Notes: generated by a model from the sequence alone, not told the origin. 49,643 bases of DNA from Zoogloea sp. (GCA_009026175.1 WBTZ01000017.1:1-49643), one strand, 5' to 3'. Positions 18,530 through 28,411 are shown, counted from the stretch's first letter. A program made the numbers and translations.

Positions 18530-19786
18530 TCAGCCTCGGCGGAACGGAAAGTCCGGCTCCGGCTTCCTGCCTCCCAGGATGTCGGAGAGCGCCCGGGCGG
18601 AGCCGCAGGCGAGGGTCCAGCCCAGCGTGCCGTGCCCGGCATTGACATAGAGGTTGTCGATCACGGTGCGGCCGATCTGCGGCAGGTTGCTCGGCGTGGC
18701 CGGGCGCAGGCCGCACCAGTGTTCAGCACGGTCCAGGTCGGTGGCCCCCGGCAGATGGTTTTCCAGCCATTTGACGATGGCGGCACTGCGCGCCGGGTTC
18801 GGGGAGAGATCGAAGCCATTGAGCTCGGCGGTGCCGGCGACCCGCAGGCGGTCGCCCAGGCGCGAGCAGACGATCCGTCTGGATTCGTCGGTCAGGCTGT
18901 GGCGCGGGGCCAGCGATTCATCGATGATCGGCACGGTGACGGAATAGCCCTTCACCGGATAGATCGGCAGCTTCACGCCAAAGCGCCGCAGCAGCGCCGG
19001 GCTGTAGCTCCCCGCCGCCACCACGACCGCATCCGCCTTGAACACGCCGGCACGGAGGTGGCCGTCCAGGACCCGGGCGCCCCGGATCCTGCCCCTCACG
19101 ACATCGAATTCGTAAAGGTTGCTGTTGAAGGAGAAGCGGACACCCGCCGCTGCCGCCTTGGCCGCGAGGGCCTGGCAGAACAGGTGGGCATCGCCGCTCT
19201 CGTCATCCAGGCCATGCAGCGCGCCGGCCAGCTGCGGGCGCACTTTGCGCAGGGCGGGTTCGAGGGCGACGGCTTCGTCCGCGCTCAGCAGGCGGGTCTG
19301 GATGCCGAGGGCGCCGAGCTCCTTCTGGCGTGCCGGAATGCCGGCAAACTCCCGCCTGCTCTGGAACAGGTGCAGGATGCCGGCTTCGCTCGCCTCGTAT
19401 TCGAGGCCCAGGCCCTCGCGCAGGGCCTTCAGCTCGCGCCGGCTGTAGAGCGCCAGGTTGGCAATGGCGCGGGTGTTGTAGGCAGTCCTGCCGGGCAGGC
19501 ATTCCCGCATGAAGGCCGCGGCCCAGCGCCACTGGGCGGGGTCGGCACGCAGCCGGAACAGGAGCGGTGCATCCTTGCGGCCGAGCCAGCGCAGGATGGT
19601 GGCGGGCGCAGAGGGATTGGCCCAGGGTTCGGGATGGCTGACGGAGATCTGCCCGCCATTGGCGAAGCTCGTTTCCATCCCCGGCCCGGCCCGGCGATCG
19701 ACGACGGTGACGGAGTGACCTGCCTGGGAGAGATACCAGGCGCTCGTGACGCCAGCGAGGCCGGCGCCGATGACCAGAACTTCCAT
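18530..19786 (-). CDS. dadA: D-amino acid dehydrogenase, FAD-dependent
   Basis: A 418-residue membrane-associated flavoprotein that oxidises D-alanine and other D-amino acids to keto acids, feeding electrons to quinone. It shows the FAD-binding VIGAGLAGVTSAWYL (5-19), then VVDRRAGPGMETSFANGGQ, PVKGYSVTVP in the substrate domain, and a C-terminal GLRPATPSNLPQIGRT and NAGHGTLGWTLACGSA closing the FAD site. An AAGG ribosome site lies six bases before ATG 19786. It is divergent from fbp, with 135 bases between. No alanine racemase gene is adjacent. Confidence 0.95.
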   Translation of the reverse strand: MEVLVIGAGLAGVTSAWYLSQAGHSVTVVDRRAGPGMETSFANGGQISVSHPEPWANPSAPATILRWLGRKDAPLLFRLRADPAQWRWAAAFMRECLPGRTAYNTRAIANLALYSRRELKALREGLGLEYEASEAGILHLFQSRREFAGIPARQKELGALGIQTRLLSADEAVALEPALRKVRPQLAGALHGLDDESGDAHLFCQALAAKAAAAGVRFSFNSNLYEFDVVRGRIRGARVLDGHLRAGVFKADAVVVAAGSYSPALLRRFGVKLPIYPVKGYSVTVPIIDESLAPRHSLTDESRRIVCSRLGDRLRVAGTAELNGFDLSPNPARSAAIVKWLENHLPGATDLDRAEHWCGLRPATPSNLPQIGRTVIDNLYVNAGHGTLGWTLACGSARALSDILGGRKPEPDFPFRRG

Positions 19787-19921
19787 GATGCCTTGTGAGG
19801 AGAGTGCTTCGGGAGTGGGCGGGCTGCCCCGTACGAATCCAGTGCCTAATCATAAACGACGGATGGGGCCGATCCGGGCGATAATCCGCACTTTTAGCGC
19901 TTATCCCGGAGAAAACGAGCC

Positions 19922-20923
19922 ATGCGCCGAGTCACGCTTACCCAATTTCTGATCGAACAGCAGCGTAAGGGCCTGATGAGTGCCGATCTGCGTCTGCTCA
20001 TGGAGGTGGTGGCCCGGGCGGTCAAGGCCATCGCCGTGAACGTGTCCAAGGGCGCCCTGGCCGGCGTGCTGGGCGAAGCCGGCAGCGACAACGTGCAGGG
20101 CGAGGCCCAGAAGAAGCTGGATGTGATCGCCAATGACATCCTGATCCAGGCCAATGAGTGGGGTGGCCATCTGGCCGCGATGGCCTCGGAGGAGGTCGAG
20201 GAGATCCGGCCGATCCCGGGCGAATACCCGAAGGGCGCCTATCTGCTGCTGTTCGATCCGTTGGACGGCTCCTCCAACATCGACGTGAATATCTCCGTCG
20301 GCACGATCTTCTCGGTGTTGCGCTGTCCGGAAGGTGTCAGCACGCCGACCGAGGCTGACTTCATGCAGCCCGGCACGGCCCAGGTGGCGGCAGGCTATTC
20401 GGTCTATGGCCCCTCCACCCAGCTGGTCCTGACCGTGGGTAGCGGTGTGCATGGCTTCACCCTTGACCGGGAGATGGGCAGCTTCATCTACACCCATCCG
20501 GACATGACGATCCCGGCGGACACCAAGGAGTACGCCATCAACGGGTCCAACGAGCGCTTCTGGGAGGCGCCGGTGCAGCGTTATGTCAGCGAGCTCAAGG
20601 CGGGCGCCGAAGGCCCGCGCGGGCGTGACTTCAACACGCGCTGGGTGGCCTCGATGGTGGCCGACGTGCACCGCATCCTGACCCGTGGCGGCATCTTCAT
20701 GTATCCCCTGGACAGCAAGATGAAGGACAAGGGCGGCAAACTGCGCCTGATGTATGAAGCCAACCCGATGGCGATGATCGTCGAAGCGGCAGGCGGCGCG
20801 GCGTCCACCGGGCGCGAGCGCATCCTCGACGTCAAGCCGGTCAAGCTGCACCAGCGGGTGCCGGTCATCCTCGGCTCGCGCAATGAAGTGGAGCGGGTCG
20901 TCTCCTATCACCAGGAGTCCTGA
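19922..20923 (+). CDS. fbp: Fructose-1,6-bisphosphatase class 1
   Basis: A 333-residue enzyme hydrolysing fructose-1,6-bisphosphate to fructose-6-phosphate, the committed step of gluconeogenesis. The metal and substrate site [10 protein letters not shown] is at 112-121, with the upstream acidic pair E90-E91. Later family segments are [29 protein letters not shown] and [20 protein letters not shown] ribosome site precedes ATG 19922. It sits between dadA and putA, fitting growth on amino acids as carbon source. Confidence 0.97.
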   Translation: MRRVTLTQFLIEQQRKGLMSADLRLLMEVVARAVKAIAVNVSKGALAGVLGEAGSDNVQGEAQKKLDVIANDILIQANEWGGHLAAMASEEVEEIRPIPGEYPKGAYLLLFDPLDGSSNIDVNISVGTIFSVLRCPEGVSTPTEADFMQPGTAQVAAGYSVYGPSTQLVLTVGSGVHGFTLDREMGSFIYTHPDMTIPADTKEYAINGSNERFWEAPVQRYVSELKAGAEGPRGRDFNTRWVASMVADVHRILTRGGIFMYPLDSKMKDKGGKLRLMYEANPMAMIVEAAGGAASTGRERILDVKPVKLHQRVPVILGSRNEVERVVSYHQES

Positions 20924-20934
20924 GCGCAGCGCGC

Positions 20935-20975
20935 GATTCAACCGGGTGGCAGATGCATCCGGTTGAATCGTTTGC
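20935..20975 (+). terminator. Hairpin terminator after fbp
   Basis: GATTCAACCGG (20935-20945) pairs perfectly with CCGGTTGAATC (20959-20969) across 13 bases, followed by GTTTGCAGTTG. The T-tract is short, so termination may be partial. It separates fbp from putA. Confidence 0.55.
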
Positions 20976-21032
20976 AGTTGTGATGGTCGAATTGGACATC
21001 GGCGACAGCCAGACCCACCCAGGTGATGTCGT

Positions 21033-24000
21033 ATGTCCAATCAGCCCGGTTCCGCAGCCCTTGATCCTGTCCCGTCGCCCGACCCGGCGGCCGCGCGGCT
21101 CGCCGAGCTCCGGCAGGCCGTGGTGGCCGCGACCCGGCCTCCCGAAGCGGAGTGCCTCCTCCCGCTGATCGACGCGGCCCGGCCGGCCGTGGGGCAGGGC
21201 CCCCTGATCCGTGAACTGGCGGTGGGGCTGGCCACCGAGGTCCGCTATCGGCGGCGGCGGGCAGGCGGCATCGATGCGCTGATGAACGAGTTTGCCCTCG
21301 ACAGCAGCGAGGGCGTCGCCCTGATGTGCCTGGCCGAGGCCTTGCTGCGCATTCCCGACCGGGAAGGGCGCCTGCGTCTCATCCGGGACAAGCTCCTGGC
21401 CCGTGACTGGTTCGGCCACCTGGGGCACAGTCCTTCCTTGTTCGTCAACGCCGCGGCCTGGAGCCTTGCGCTCACGGGGCGTCTGCTCGAGCCGCGGGAT
21501 GCCGCGCGCCTGCCGGGCATCCTGTCCCGGCTTGCCAGCCGTGGGGGCGAGCTGCTGGTCCGGGAGGCGATGGATTTCGCCATGCGCCTGGTGGGGCATC
21601 AGTTCGTGCTCGGCGAAACGATCGAGGAGGCGCTGGAGCGCGCGTCGGGCGGCCCCTGGGCGGACTATCTGTACTCCTTTGACATGCTGGGTGAGGCGGC
21701 CCTGACATCCGAGGAGGCTGCCCGCTACCAGTCCGCCTATGCCGCAGCGATCCGCCTGATCGGGGCGGCTGACCGGGGGCGCGGCGTTCTCGACGGCAAC
21801 GGCATCTCCATCAAGCTGTCCGCGCTGCATCCCCGCTACACCTGGTCACAGCGCGGGCGGGTCATGGCCGAGCTGGTGCCGAGGGTGCGCCAGCTGTGCC
21901 TGCTGGCCCGCCAGTACGACATCGGCCTGACCATCGACGCAGAGGAGTCCGAGCGGCTCGAGCTCTCCCTGGATGTACTCGAGGCATTGGTGCGCGACCC
22001 GATGCTTGCCGGCTGGGATGGACTCGGTTTCGTTGTTCAGGCCTACCAGAAGCGGGCTCCGGCCGTGATCGACTGGATGCTTGCGCTGGCCCGCCAGCAT
22101 CGGCGGCGCCTGATGGTGCGCCTGGTAAAGGGGGCCTACTGGGATTCCGAGATCAAGCGGGCCCAGCAGGAGGGGCTGTCCGACTACCCGGTCTACACCC
22201 GCAAGCAACACACCGACGTGGCCTACCTGGCCTGCGCCCGTCGTCTGCTGGCGGCACGGGACGTGGTCTTTCCACTGTTCGCCACCCATAACGCCCATAC
22301 CGTGGCAGCGCTGATCCATGGGGCAGGCACGTTTCACCACGGGGACTACGAGTTCCAGTGTCTTCACGGCATGGGTGACAGCCTCTTCCGGCAGCTGGTG
22401 GCGGCGGACGACCCCGCCCTGAAGCGCCCTGTGCGGGTGTATGCCCCGGTGGGGCATCACCGCTCGCTGCTGGCCTACCTGGTGCGGCGGCTGCTCGAGA
22501 ACGGGGCCAACTCGAGCTTTGTCAATCGCATCGTCGACGACCGGGTGGCGGTCTCCGAGCTGGTCCGGGATCCTGTCGAGGCCGCAACCGCCTCCGGCGG
22601 ACGACCTCATCCTGCCATCCCCCTGCCGGCAGACCTCTACGCCGGGCGGTCCAACAGCCGGGGCTTCGACCTTGCTTCGGCTGCCGTGCGGCGGGCTTTT
22701 GCGGCGGCCCTGGCAAGCAGCCGGGAGGTGCAGCTCAGCGCATTTCCGAGAGTGCCGGGTGTGGAGGAAGGCGATTCCGGGCAGGTCCTCATCCGGAATC
22801 CGGCCCGGCCGGAGGAGGTGGTCGGTCGGGTGCGCTTCGCCCTGCCCGAGGAGCTGGAGACAGCCTTGCAGCTGGCCACCGAGGTGGCGTTGGAGTGGGG
22901 CGGCACCCCTGCCGCGGAGCGGGCGCTGTGCCTGGAGCGGACCGCCCAGGCCCTGGAGGCCCGCACCCATGCCCTGGTGGCGCTGTTGGTCCGTGAGGCC
23001 GGCAAGACGATTGCCGCAGGCCTGGGCGAGGTGCGGGAGGCGGCCGATTTCTGTCGCTACTATGCGGCCCGGTTGAGAGCGGGGGATCTGGAGGGGGCCC
23101 GGCCGCTGGGGCCGGTGCTGGCCATCAGTCCCTGGAATTTTCCGCTGGCGATCTTCGTCGGGCAGATCGCCGCAGCCCTGGCAGCCGGCAATCCGGTCCT
23201 GGCAAAGCCGGCGGAGCAGACCCCTCTGGTGGCCGATCAGGCCGTGGCACTGTTCCATACCGCCGGCGTTCCCCGGCGTGTCCTGCAATGCCTGCCGGGC
23301 CCTGGCGAGACGGTCGGGCGCCAATTGGTGGCCGATGCGCGCATCTGCGGCGTGATGTTCACGGGTTCGACGCAGGTCGCACGTGGCATCCATCAGTCCC
23401 TGGCGGCTCGGGGGGGCATCCCCCTGGTGGCGGAAACCGGCGGAATCAACGCAATGATCGTCGACTCCACGGCCCTGCCGGAGCAGGTGGTTGCCGACGT
23501 CATGGTCTCGGCCTTCGATTCGGCGGGGCAGCGTTGTTCGGCCTTGCGCCTGCTGTGTGTGCAGGAGGAGATCGCCGGGCGGGTCCTGTCCCTGCTCGAC
23601 GGGGCGCTGGCCGAACTGCGCCTGGGGCCGCCCGATGACTTCTCCACCGACGTGGGACCGTTGATCGACCGCGACGCTCGCCTGCGGATCCAGGCTTACG
23701 TGGATGCCCGGCGGGCCGATCGCTGCCCGGTCCTGTCGCGCAGCCTGCCCGACGCCTGCGGCAACGGCTATTTCATGGCGCCGACCCTGGTTGAGCTGGC
23801 CTCGCCGGAGGCCCTGCGCCAGGAGGTGTTCGGACCGGTGCTGCACGTGCTGCGTTATGCCGCGCAGGATCTCGACGACCTCCTCGCGGTGATCCAGGCT
23901 ACCGGATATGGGCTGACCCTCGGTATCCAGTCGCGGCTCGACGAGTGTGTCCGGCGTGTTGTGGGGCAGGTCCGGGTAGGTAACATCTATGTCAATCGCA

Positions 24001-24701
24001 GCATGATCGGCGCGGTGGTCGGTGTGCAGCCCTTTGGTGGCGAGGGCCTGTCGGGAACGGGCCCCAAGGCCGGCGGCCCGCTGAGCCTGCGGCGACTGGC
24101 CGATGGCGTCCCATGCCCACTGCCGGAGCTCGCCAGACCTGCATGTCCGGACCTTGAACGGCTGGTGGAGTGGCTGCGCGGCCGTGCTTCCATCGACGAG
24201 GCGTCGCGGGAGGGCCTGCTGCAGGCGGCCGCGCATTACGCCCGCGTGTCGCTGGCAGGCCTTTCCCTGGCGCTGCCTGGCCCGACCGGCGAGACCAACA
24301 CCCTGGGTTTCCATCCGCGCGGTGTGGTGCTTGGGCTGGCGGACCGGGAGGAGGGCTGGTTACACCAGCTGGCCGCCGTGCTGGCGACCGGCAATCGCCT
24401 GCTCCTGCCTGCCAGCGAGGCCACCGAGGCGTGGCGCCACAGTCTGCCGGAGCGCTTGCAGGAGCGGGTCTCGGTCGACCCCCAGGCTCTGGTGGCGCGG
24501 TCTGCGGCGACGCTCCTCGATCTGCCGGAAGCGGCGCGCTGGCGTGACATGCTGGCCCGCCGTGAAGGAGCGATCCTGCCCTGCCTTGAACCGGTGCCCC
24601 GATACCCCATCGAATGGCTGGTGGTGGAGCGCTGCGTGACCATCAATACCGCGGCGACAGGTGGCAACACTGCGCTGATGGGGCTTTCCGACGGCTGCTA
24701 G
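21033..24701 (+). CDS. putA: Bifunctional proline dehydrogenase / L-glutamate-5-semialdehyde dehydrogenase
   Basis: A 1222-residue enzyme that converts proline to glutamate with channelling of the intermediate. The N-terminal arm and PRODH barrel (about 80-500) show DAEESERLELS, LVKGAYWDSEIKRAQ, TRKQHTDVAYLACA, FATHNAHT and RVYAPVGHHRSLLAYLVRRLLENGANSSFV across several segments. The aldehyde dehydrogenase half (about 550-1020) has SPWNFPLAIF, the general-base ETGG and catalytic C835 in SAGQRCSALR. A further C-terminal domain of some 180 residues follows. The ribbon-helix-helix DNA-binding domain of enterobacterial PutA is absent, so self-repression is not expected. An AGGTGA site precedes ATG 21033. 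The tamA-like gene starts nine bases after the stop. Confidence 0.96.
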   Translation: MSNQPGSAALDPVPSPDPAAARLAELRQAVVAATRPPEAECLLPLIDAARPAVGQGPLIRELAVGLATEVRYRRRRAGGIDALMNEFALDSSEGVALMCLAEALLRIPDREGRLRLIRDKLLARDWFGHLGHSPSLFVNAAAWSLALTGRLLEPRDAARLPGILSRLASRGGELLVREAMDFAMRLVGHQFVLGETIEEALERASGGPWADYLYSFDMLGEAALTSEEAARYQSAYAAAIRLIGAADRGRGVLDGNGISIKLSALHPRYTWSQRGRVMAELVPRVRQLCLLARQYDIGLTIDAEESERLELSLDVLEALVRDPMLAGWDGLGFVVQAYQKRAPAVIDWMLALARQHRRRLMVRLVKGAYWDSEIKRAQQEGLSDYPVYTRKQHTDVAYLACARRLLAARDVVFPLFATHNAHTVAALIHGAGTFHHGDYEFQCLHGMGDSLFRQLVAADDPALKRPVRVYAPVGHHRSLLAYLVRRLLENGANSSFVNRIVDDRVAVSELVRDPVEAATASGGRPHPAIPLPADLYAGRSNSRGFDLASAAVRRAFAAALASSREVQLSAFPRVPGVEEGDSGQVLIRNPARPEEVVGRVRFALPEELETALQLATEVALEWGGTPAAERALCLERTAQALEARTHALVALLVREAGKTIAAGLGEVREAADFCRYYAARLRAGDLEGARPLGPVLAISPWNFPLAIFVGQIAAALAAGNPVLAKPAEQTPLVADQAVALFHTAGVPRRVLQCLPGPGETVGRQLVADARICGVMFTGSTQVARGIHQSLAARGGIPLVAETGGINAMIVDSTALPEQVVADVMVSAFDSAGQRCSALRLLCVQEEIAGRVLSLLDGALAELRLGPPDDFSTDVGPLIDRDARLRIQAYVDARRADRCPVLSRSLPDACGNGYFMAPTLVELASPEALRQEVFGPVLHVLRYAAQDLDDLLAVIQATGYGLTLGIQSRLDECVRRVVGQVRVGNIYVNRSMIGAVVGVQPFGGEGLSGTGPKAGGPLSLRRLADGVPCPLPELARPACPDLERLVEWLRGRASIDEASREGLLQAAAHYARVSLAGLSLALPGPTGETNTLGFHPRGVVLGLADREEGWLHQLAAVLATGNRLLLPASEATEAWRHSLPERLQERVSVDPQALVARSAATLLDLPEAARWRDMLARREGAILPCLEPVPRYPIEWLVVERCVTINTAATGGNTALMGLSDGC

Positions 24702-24710
24702 AATGCGCGC

Positions 24711-26447
24711 GTGCCGCGCCATTCCATTGTTCTTCGCCTGCTGATCCTTGCCTTTGCCCTGTGTGGGGCGGTGGCCGCCCATGCCGTGGAGAGGGTCCGC
24801 CTGGAGCTTGCCGACGGCGCGTTGCGCGCACTCCTCGACAAGCACCTCGACTTCCCCGAGGCTGCGCCGGGAGAGTCTCCGCAGGGTGACGAGGTGGTGC
24901 TGATGCGTCGCGCCCGCAAGGAGATCCGCGACATCCTGGCCACCGAGGGCTACTTCAGTCCGGAGATTGAGCGGCAGGAAAAGGGCGATGCCGTGCTCCA
25001 TATCCTCGTCCGCCCGGGGCGGCGCACCCTGGTTTCGCATGTCGAGCTGCGCTTCAGCGGTGCGGTGACGGAGGCGGGGCAGGCAGAGCGGCTCGCCACG
25101 CTGCGGGGAAGCTGGGCTCTGCCGCAGGGTGACGCCTTCAGGCAGGCTGCGTGGGATGAGGCCAAGCAAAGGCTGCTCGATGCGCTGACCACCCGGGACT
25201 TTGCGGCGGCGGCGATCACCGGCAGCCGGGCCGTGATCGATCCCGAAAGTGCGACCGCCGCCCTCGAGGTGGAGGTGGACAGCGGGGCAGCCTTTCGTTT
25301 CGGCCCGCTCGAGGTCAGCGGCCTGTCCGACTACGATGAGGGCCTGATCCGGCGCTACCGCCCGCCGGAGCCCGGCGAGCCCTATTCGCAGGAGCGCCTG
25401 CTGCGTTTCCAGACCGCCTTGCAGAACACCAGCTATTTCGCTTCCGTGCTGGTGGACATCGATCGGGGTGCCGCCACGCCTGAGGCCGCGCCGGTCCGCG
25501 TCCAGCTCGTCGAGGCCCAGCCACGGCGAATCGGCTTCGGCGGTGGTGTCAGCAGCAATACGGGGTACCGGGTCGAGGCCAGCTATCGGGATGCCCATTT
25601 CCTGGGCCAGCCCTGGAACCTGGTCAGCGGTGTCCGGATGGAGCAGCGCCGGCAGCTGGGGTACACCGACGTCTTTCTGCCGCCATCGCTGGATGGCAAC
25701 CTCGACAGTCTCGGTCTGCTGGCCGAGCGCACCGACATCTCCGGCCTGAAGACGCAGCGCCAGTCGGTGGGGGTCGTGCGCACGATCCCCCGCGGCAACA
25801 CCGAGAACCGCATCGCGATCAACTATCAGCACGAGATCCTCGCGCCCGACGGGAGCGTGCGTTCCGCGCGCTCTGCGCTTGCGGCGAACTGGTCATGGAC
25901 CTACCGGGCGGTGGACAGCATTCTCAATCCGCACCGGGGCTATGTGCTCAATCTGCAGGTCGGCGGCGCCTCCCGGGCCCTGCTGTCGGATCGCAACTTC
26001 GTGCGGCTGTACGGCCGCTACCAGATGTTCGTGCCGGTGGCCGAGCGGGATGTCCTGATCCTGCGGGCGGAGGGCGGCATGACGGTTGCCGCATCCCGCG
26101 ACGGGGTGCCGCAGGATTTCCTGTTCCGCACCGGGGGGGCGCAGACGGTCCGTGGCTACGCTTACCAGAGCCTCGGGGTGACGGAGGGCAGCGCCACGGT
26201 CGGCGGTCGCTACATGGCGGTCACCAGTGCCGAATACGTGCATTGGTACAAGGGCAGTGACTGGGGGGTGGCCACCTTCATCGATGCCGGCAATGCCAAC
26301 GATGAGCGGCAGCTCTTCAAGCTCAACCTGGGCTACGGCTTCGGCCCCCGCTGGCGCAGTCCCGCAGGGCCGATTGCGGTCGATCTGGCGTATGGCCAGA
26401 GTGATCACAGGGTCCGTCTGCAGTTCGCCGTCGCGATCGCCTTCTGA
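24711..26447 (+). CDS. tamA: TamA-like outer-membrane assembly protein (Omp85 family)
   Basis: A 578-residue Omp85-family protein: signal peptide (1-25), periplasmic POTRA region (about 27-260, including PGRRTLVSHVELRFSG and FRFGPLEVSGLS), and a 16-strand barrel (about 270-578). The barrel contains the Omp85 hallmark FRTGGAQTVRGYAYQSLG, followed by GGRYMAVTSAEY, and ends in a phenylalanine. By family it works with inner-membrane TamB in outer-membrane biogenesis or autotransporter assembly. The start is GTG 24711, nine bases after putA stops; an ATG at 24703 is out of frame. No tamB follows, so assignment as TamA rather than another small Omp85 protein rests on length and POTRA count. Confidence 0.85.
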   Translation: MPRHSIVLRLLILAFALCGAVAAHAVERVRLELADGALRALLDKHLDFPEAAPGESPQGDEVVLMRRARKEIRDILATEGYFSPEIERQEKGDAVLHILVRPGRRTLVSHVELRFSGAVTEAGQAERLATLRGSWALPQGDAFRQAAWDEAKQRLLDALTTRDFAAAAITGSRAVIDPESATAALEVEVDSGAAFRFGPLEVSGLSDYDEGLIRRYRPPEPGEPYSQERLLRFQTALQNTSYFASVLVDIDRGAATPEAAPVRVQLVEAQPRRIGFGGGVSSNTGYRVEASYRDAHFLGQPWNLVSGVRMEQRRQLGYTDVFLPPSLDGNLDSLGLLAERTDISGLKTQRQSVGVVRTIPRGNTENRIAINYQHEILAPDGSVRSARSALAANWSWTYRAVDSILNPHRGYVLNLQVGGASRALLSDRNFVRLYGRYQMFVPVAERDVLILRAEGGMTVAASRDGVPQDFLFRTGGAQTVRGYAYQSLGVTEGSATVGGRYMAVTSAEYVHWYKGSDWGVATFIDAGNANDERQLFKLNLGYGFGPRWRSPAGPIAVDLAYGQSDHRVRLQFAVAIAF

Positions 26448-26560
26448 TCGGCCTCGGCGCGGGGCACCAGGTGGTCCGGTCAACGGGATGCCTTGCCCTT
26501 GCGTTGAACTGCTGCAATGCCAAGCCGCGCAACAGGCCTTCTGCAGTCCGGCCGCGAGAA

Positions 26561-26589
26561 TTGGCAAACCTGCCGGGGAAGTTTAGACT
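26561..26589 (+). promoter_or_regulatory. Sigma-70 promoter of the small cytochrome c gene
   Basis: TTGGCA (26561-26566), a 17-base spacer and TAGACT (26584-26589) form a good housekeeping promoter 42 bases before the cytochrome c start. Confidence 0.7.
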
Positions 26590-26630
26590 CCCCTGGTATT
26601 TTTCCAGTCACACAAACCAAGAGGACCACA

Positions 26631-26945
26631 ATGAAGAAGCTCGTTGCTGTCGCCGCCATCGCCGGCCTGATGGGTTCCACCGCAGCCTTTGCCGATGCGG
26701 GCGCCGATCTGGCCAAGGCCAAGAACTGTCTTGCCTGCCACGCCGTGGACAAGAAGCTCGTTGGTCCCGCCTACAAGGACGTTGCGGCCAAGTACAAGGG
26801 TGACAAGACCGCCGAAGCCAAGCTGGCCGAAAAGGTCCAGAAGGGTGGCACGGGCGTCTGGGGCCAGATCCCGATGCCTCCCAACCCGCAGGTCAGCCCC
26901 GCCGAAGCCAAGACCCTGGTCGCCTGGGTGCTGTCCCAGAAGTAA
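26631..26945 (+). CDS. Small periplasmic class I cytochrome c (c551/c5 type)
   Basis: A 104-residue protein with a cleavable signal peptide (about 1-21, ending AFA), leaving a mature domain of about 83 residues. One heme site, C33-L-A-C36-H37, and the distal methionine M82 in QIPMPPNP identify a c551/c8-like electron carrier. It probably shuttles electrons from the bc1 complex to terminal reductases or oxidases in the periplasm. A GAGGA ribosome site lies before ATG 26631. It has its own promoter and a strong terminator, so it is monocistronic and likely well expressed. Confidence 0.95.
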   Translation: MKKLVAVAAIAGLMGSTAAFADAGADLAKAKNCLACHAVDKKLVGPAYKDVAAKYKGDKTAEAKLAEKVQKGGTGVWGQIPMPPNPQVSPAEAKTLVAWVLSQK

Positions 26946-26965
26946 GCTGCCGCCGACCGGTGACG

Positions 26966-26995
26966 AAGGCCAGCCAGCCGCGCTGGCCTTTTTTT
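26966..26995 (+). terminator. Intrinsic terminator after cytochrome c
   Basis: AAGGCCAGC (26966-26974) pairs with GCTGGCCTT (26982-26990) across a seven-base loop, running directly into seven Ts: a textbook rho-independent terminator. Confidence 0.92.
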
Positions 26996-27208
26996 GTGCT
27001 GCGGTTGTAGTTTTAATGAATACATGTTTGGCGCGTGTTGCGAAGTTGCAACACTCAGCGTCGTTCCCGCATCCAAAAAACAACGCTGTCCTTGCCTACC
27101 CCTTTGCCCCGCACCCACAATGCAGGCCAACTTCTCGTTAGAGAGGTGAAATTGGTCGGGGCCGCTGCAAAGCGGAACATGCCAGTCTTCAATCAAGAGG
27201 AGAAACAT

Positions 27209-28384
27209 ATGCAAAAGAAACTGATCGCTCTGGCCGTCGCCGGCCTGGCTTCCACCGGTGCCTTCGCTCAAGCCAACGTGACCGTTTACGGCGTTGCTGA
27301 CGCCACCTTCGACATCGTCAAGATCTCCGGCGATGCCAAGAATGATCTGGGCAACACCACCCGCGTTTCCACCAACTCCTCCCTGATCGGTTTCAAGGGT
27401 GCTGAGTCCCTGGGCAACGGCCTGACCGCCGTGTTCCAGTTCGAAAGCGGCGTCGGCTTCGACAACACCGGTGCCCTGGGCGCCACCCGTGACAGCTTCG
27501 TTGGCCTGGCTGGCGGCTTCGGTACCGTGGTTCTGGGTAACCTGACCGGCCCGACCCGCGCTCTGGGCGGTGCGGTTGACGTCAACTCCGGCGCCACCGG
27601 CATCGGCTCCAACTCCGGCATCCTCGGCAAGCTGGGCAACAACCTGATCGGCACCACCGACACCAACGGCAGCTACGCCGGTGGCAGCACCTGCGGCCGC
27701 AGCACCGTTTGTACTTCCATCTTCGATACCCGCTGGAAGAACGCCATTGCTTACGTGTCCCCGAGCTTCGCTGGCCTGAACGCCACCGTTGCCTACGTGG
27801 CCAACGAAAACAAGACCCTGCAAGGTACCGGCCCGGCCACCTCCCTGAACACCACCGGCTACGACATCGGCCTGAAGTACGCCAATGGCCCCGCCATGGC
27901 TGCCGTGACCTACAACGCCGTGTCCCTGGGCAACTCCGCTGACACCAAGGTTGCTGACTTCCGTGCTGGTGGCTCCTTCGACTTCGGTATCGCTTCCGTT
28001 CGCGCGATCTTCGATCTGGCCCGTGCCGACAACTTCGCTGGCAACAAGGTTACCCAAGCCGTCTACGGCCTGGGCGGCACCTTCAACGTGACCCCGGCCT
28101 CCAAGCTGCTGGGCCAGGTTTATGTTGCTCGTGACCTGAAGGTCAACGGCTCCAGCGCCAACGACACCGGCGCCAAGCTGTTCGAGCTGGGCGTTGAGCA
28201 CAGCCTGTCCAAGCGCACCATGCTGAAGGCTTCCTACGCTCTGATCAACAACGACAAGGGCGCTTCCTACGACTTCGGCATCAACGCTGTGGGCATCGCC
28301 CCGGCTGGCGGTTTCGGCAATGGCATCAACGCCACTGGCGGCACCGTGCAAGGCCTGTCTGTTGGCCTGCGCCACACCTTCTAA
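27209..28384 (+). CDS. General trimeric porin (betaproteobacterial type)
   Basis: A 391-residue outer-membrane porin with a signal peptide (about 1-20, ending AFAQ) and mature start ANVTVYGVADATFD, typical of gram-negative porins of this class. SSLIGFKGAESLGNGLTAVFQFE marks early strands, and the C-terminus GLSVGLRHTF ends in the phenylalanine needed for outer-membrane insertion. A strong AAGAGGAG ribosome site and highly restricted codon use suggest it is among the most expressed genes here. A leader of about 180 bases precedes it; a TGTTGC/GCAACA inverted repeat lies at 27036-27053. Solute specificity cannot be read. Confidence 0.95.
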   Translation: MQKKLIALAVAGLASTGAFAQANVTVYGVADATFDIVKISGDAKNDLGNTTRVSTNSSLIGFKGAESLGNGLTAVFQFESGVGFDNTGALGATRDSFVGLAGGFGTVVLGNLTGPTRALGGAVDVNSGATGIGSNSGILGKLGNNLIGTTDTNGSYAGGSTCGRSTVCTSIFDTRWKNAIAYVSPSFAGLNATVAYVANENKTLQGTGPATSLNTTGYDIGLKYANGPAMAAVTYNAVSLGNSADTKVADFRAGGSFDFGIASVRAIFDLARADNFAGNKVTQAVYGLGGTFNVTPASKLLGQVYVARDLKVNGSSANDTGAKLFELGVEHSLSKRTMLKASYALINNDKGASYDFGINAVGIAPAGGFGNGINATGGTVQGLSVGLRHTF

Positions 28385-28411
28385 TTCAGACTTCGTCTGA
28401 ATCGGAAATTG

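Noticed and set aside
19858-19915. GGCGATAA upstream of fbp as a sigma-28 promoter
   Set aside because: The nearest TAAA is too far upstream; fbp is also not an expected flagellar gene.
21846-24314. 822-codon minus-strand frame opposite putA
   Set aside because: No recognisable domains; putA on the plus strand has all catalytic motifs.
27036-27053. TGTTGC/GCAACA inverted repeat upstream of the porin as an operator
   Set aside because: Only six bases per arm and no nearby clear promoter; too weak to call as a feature.
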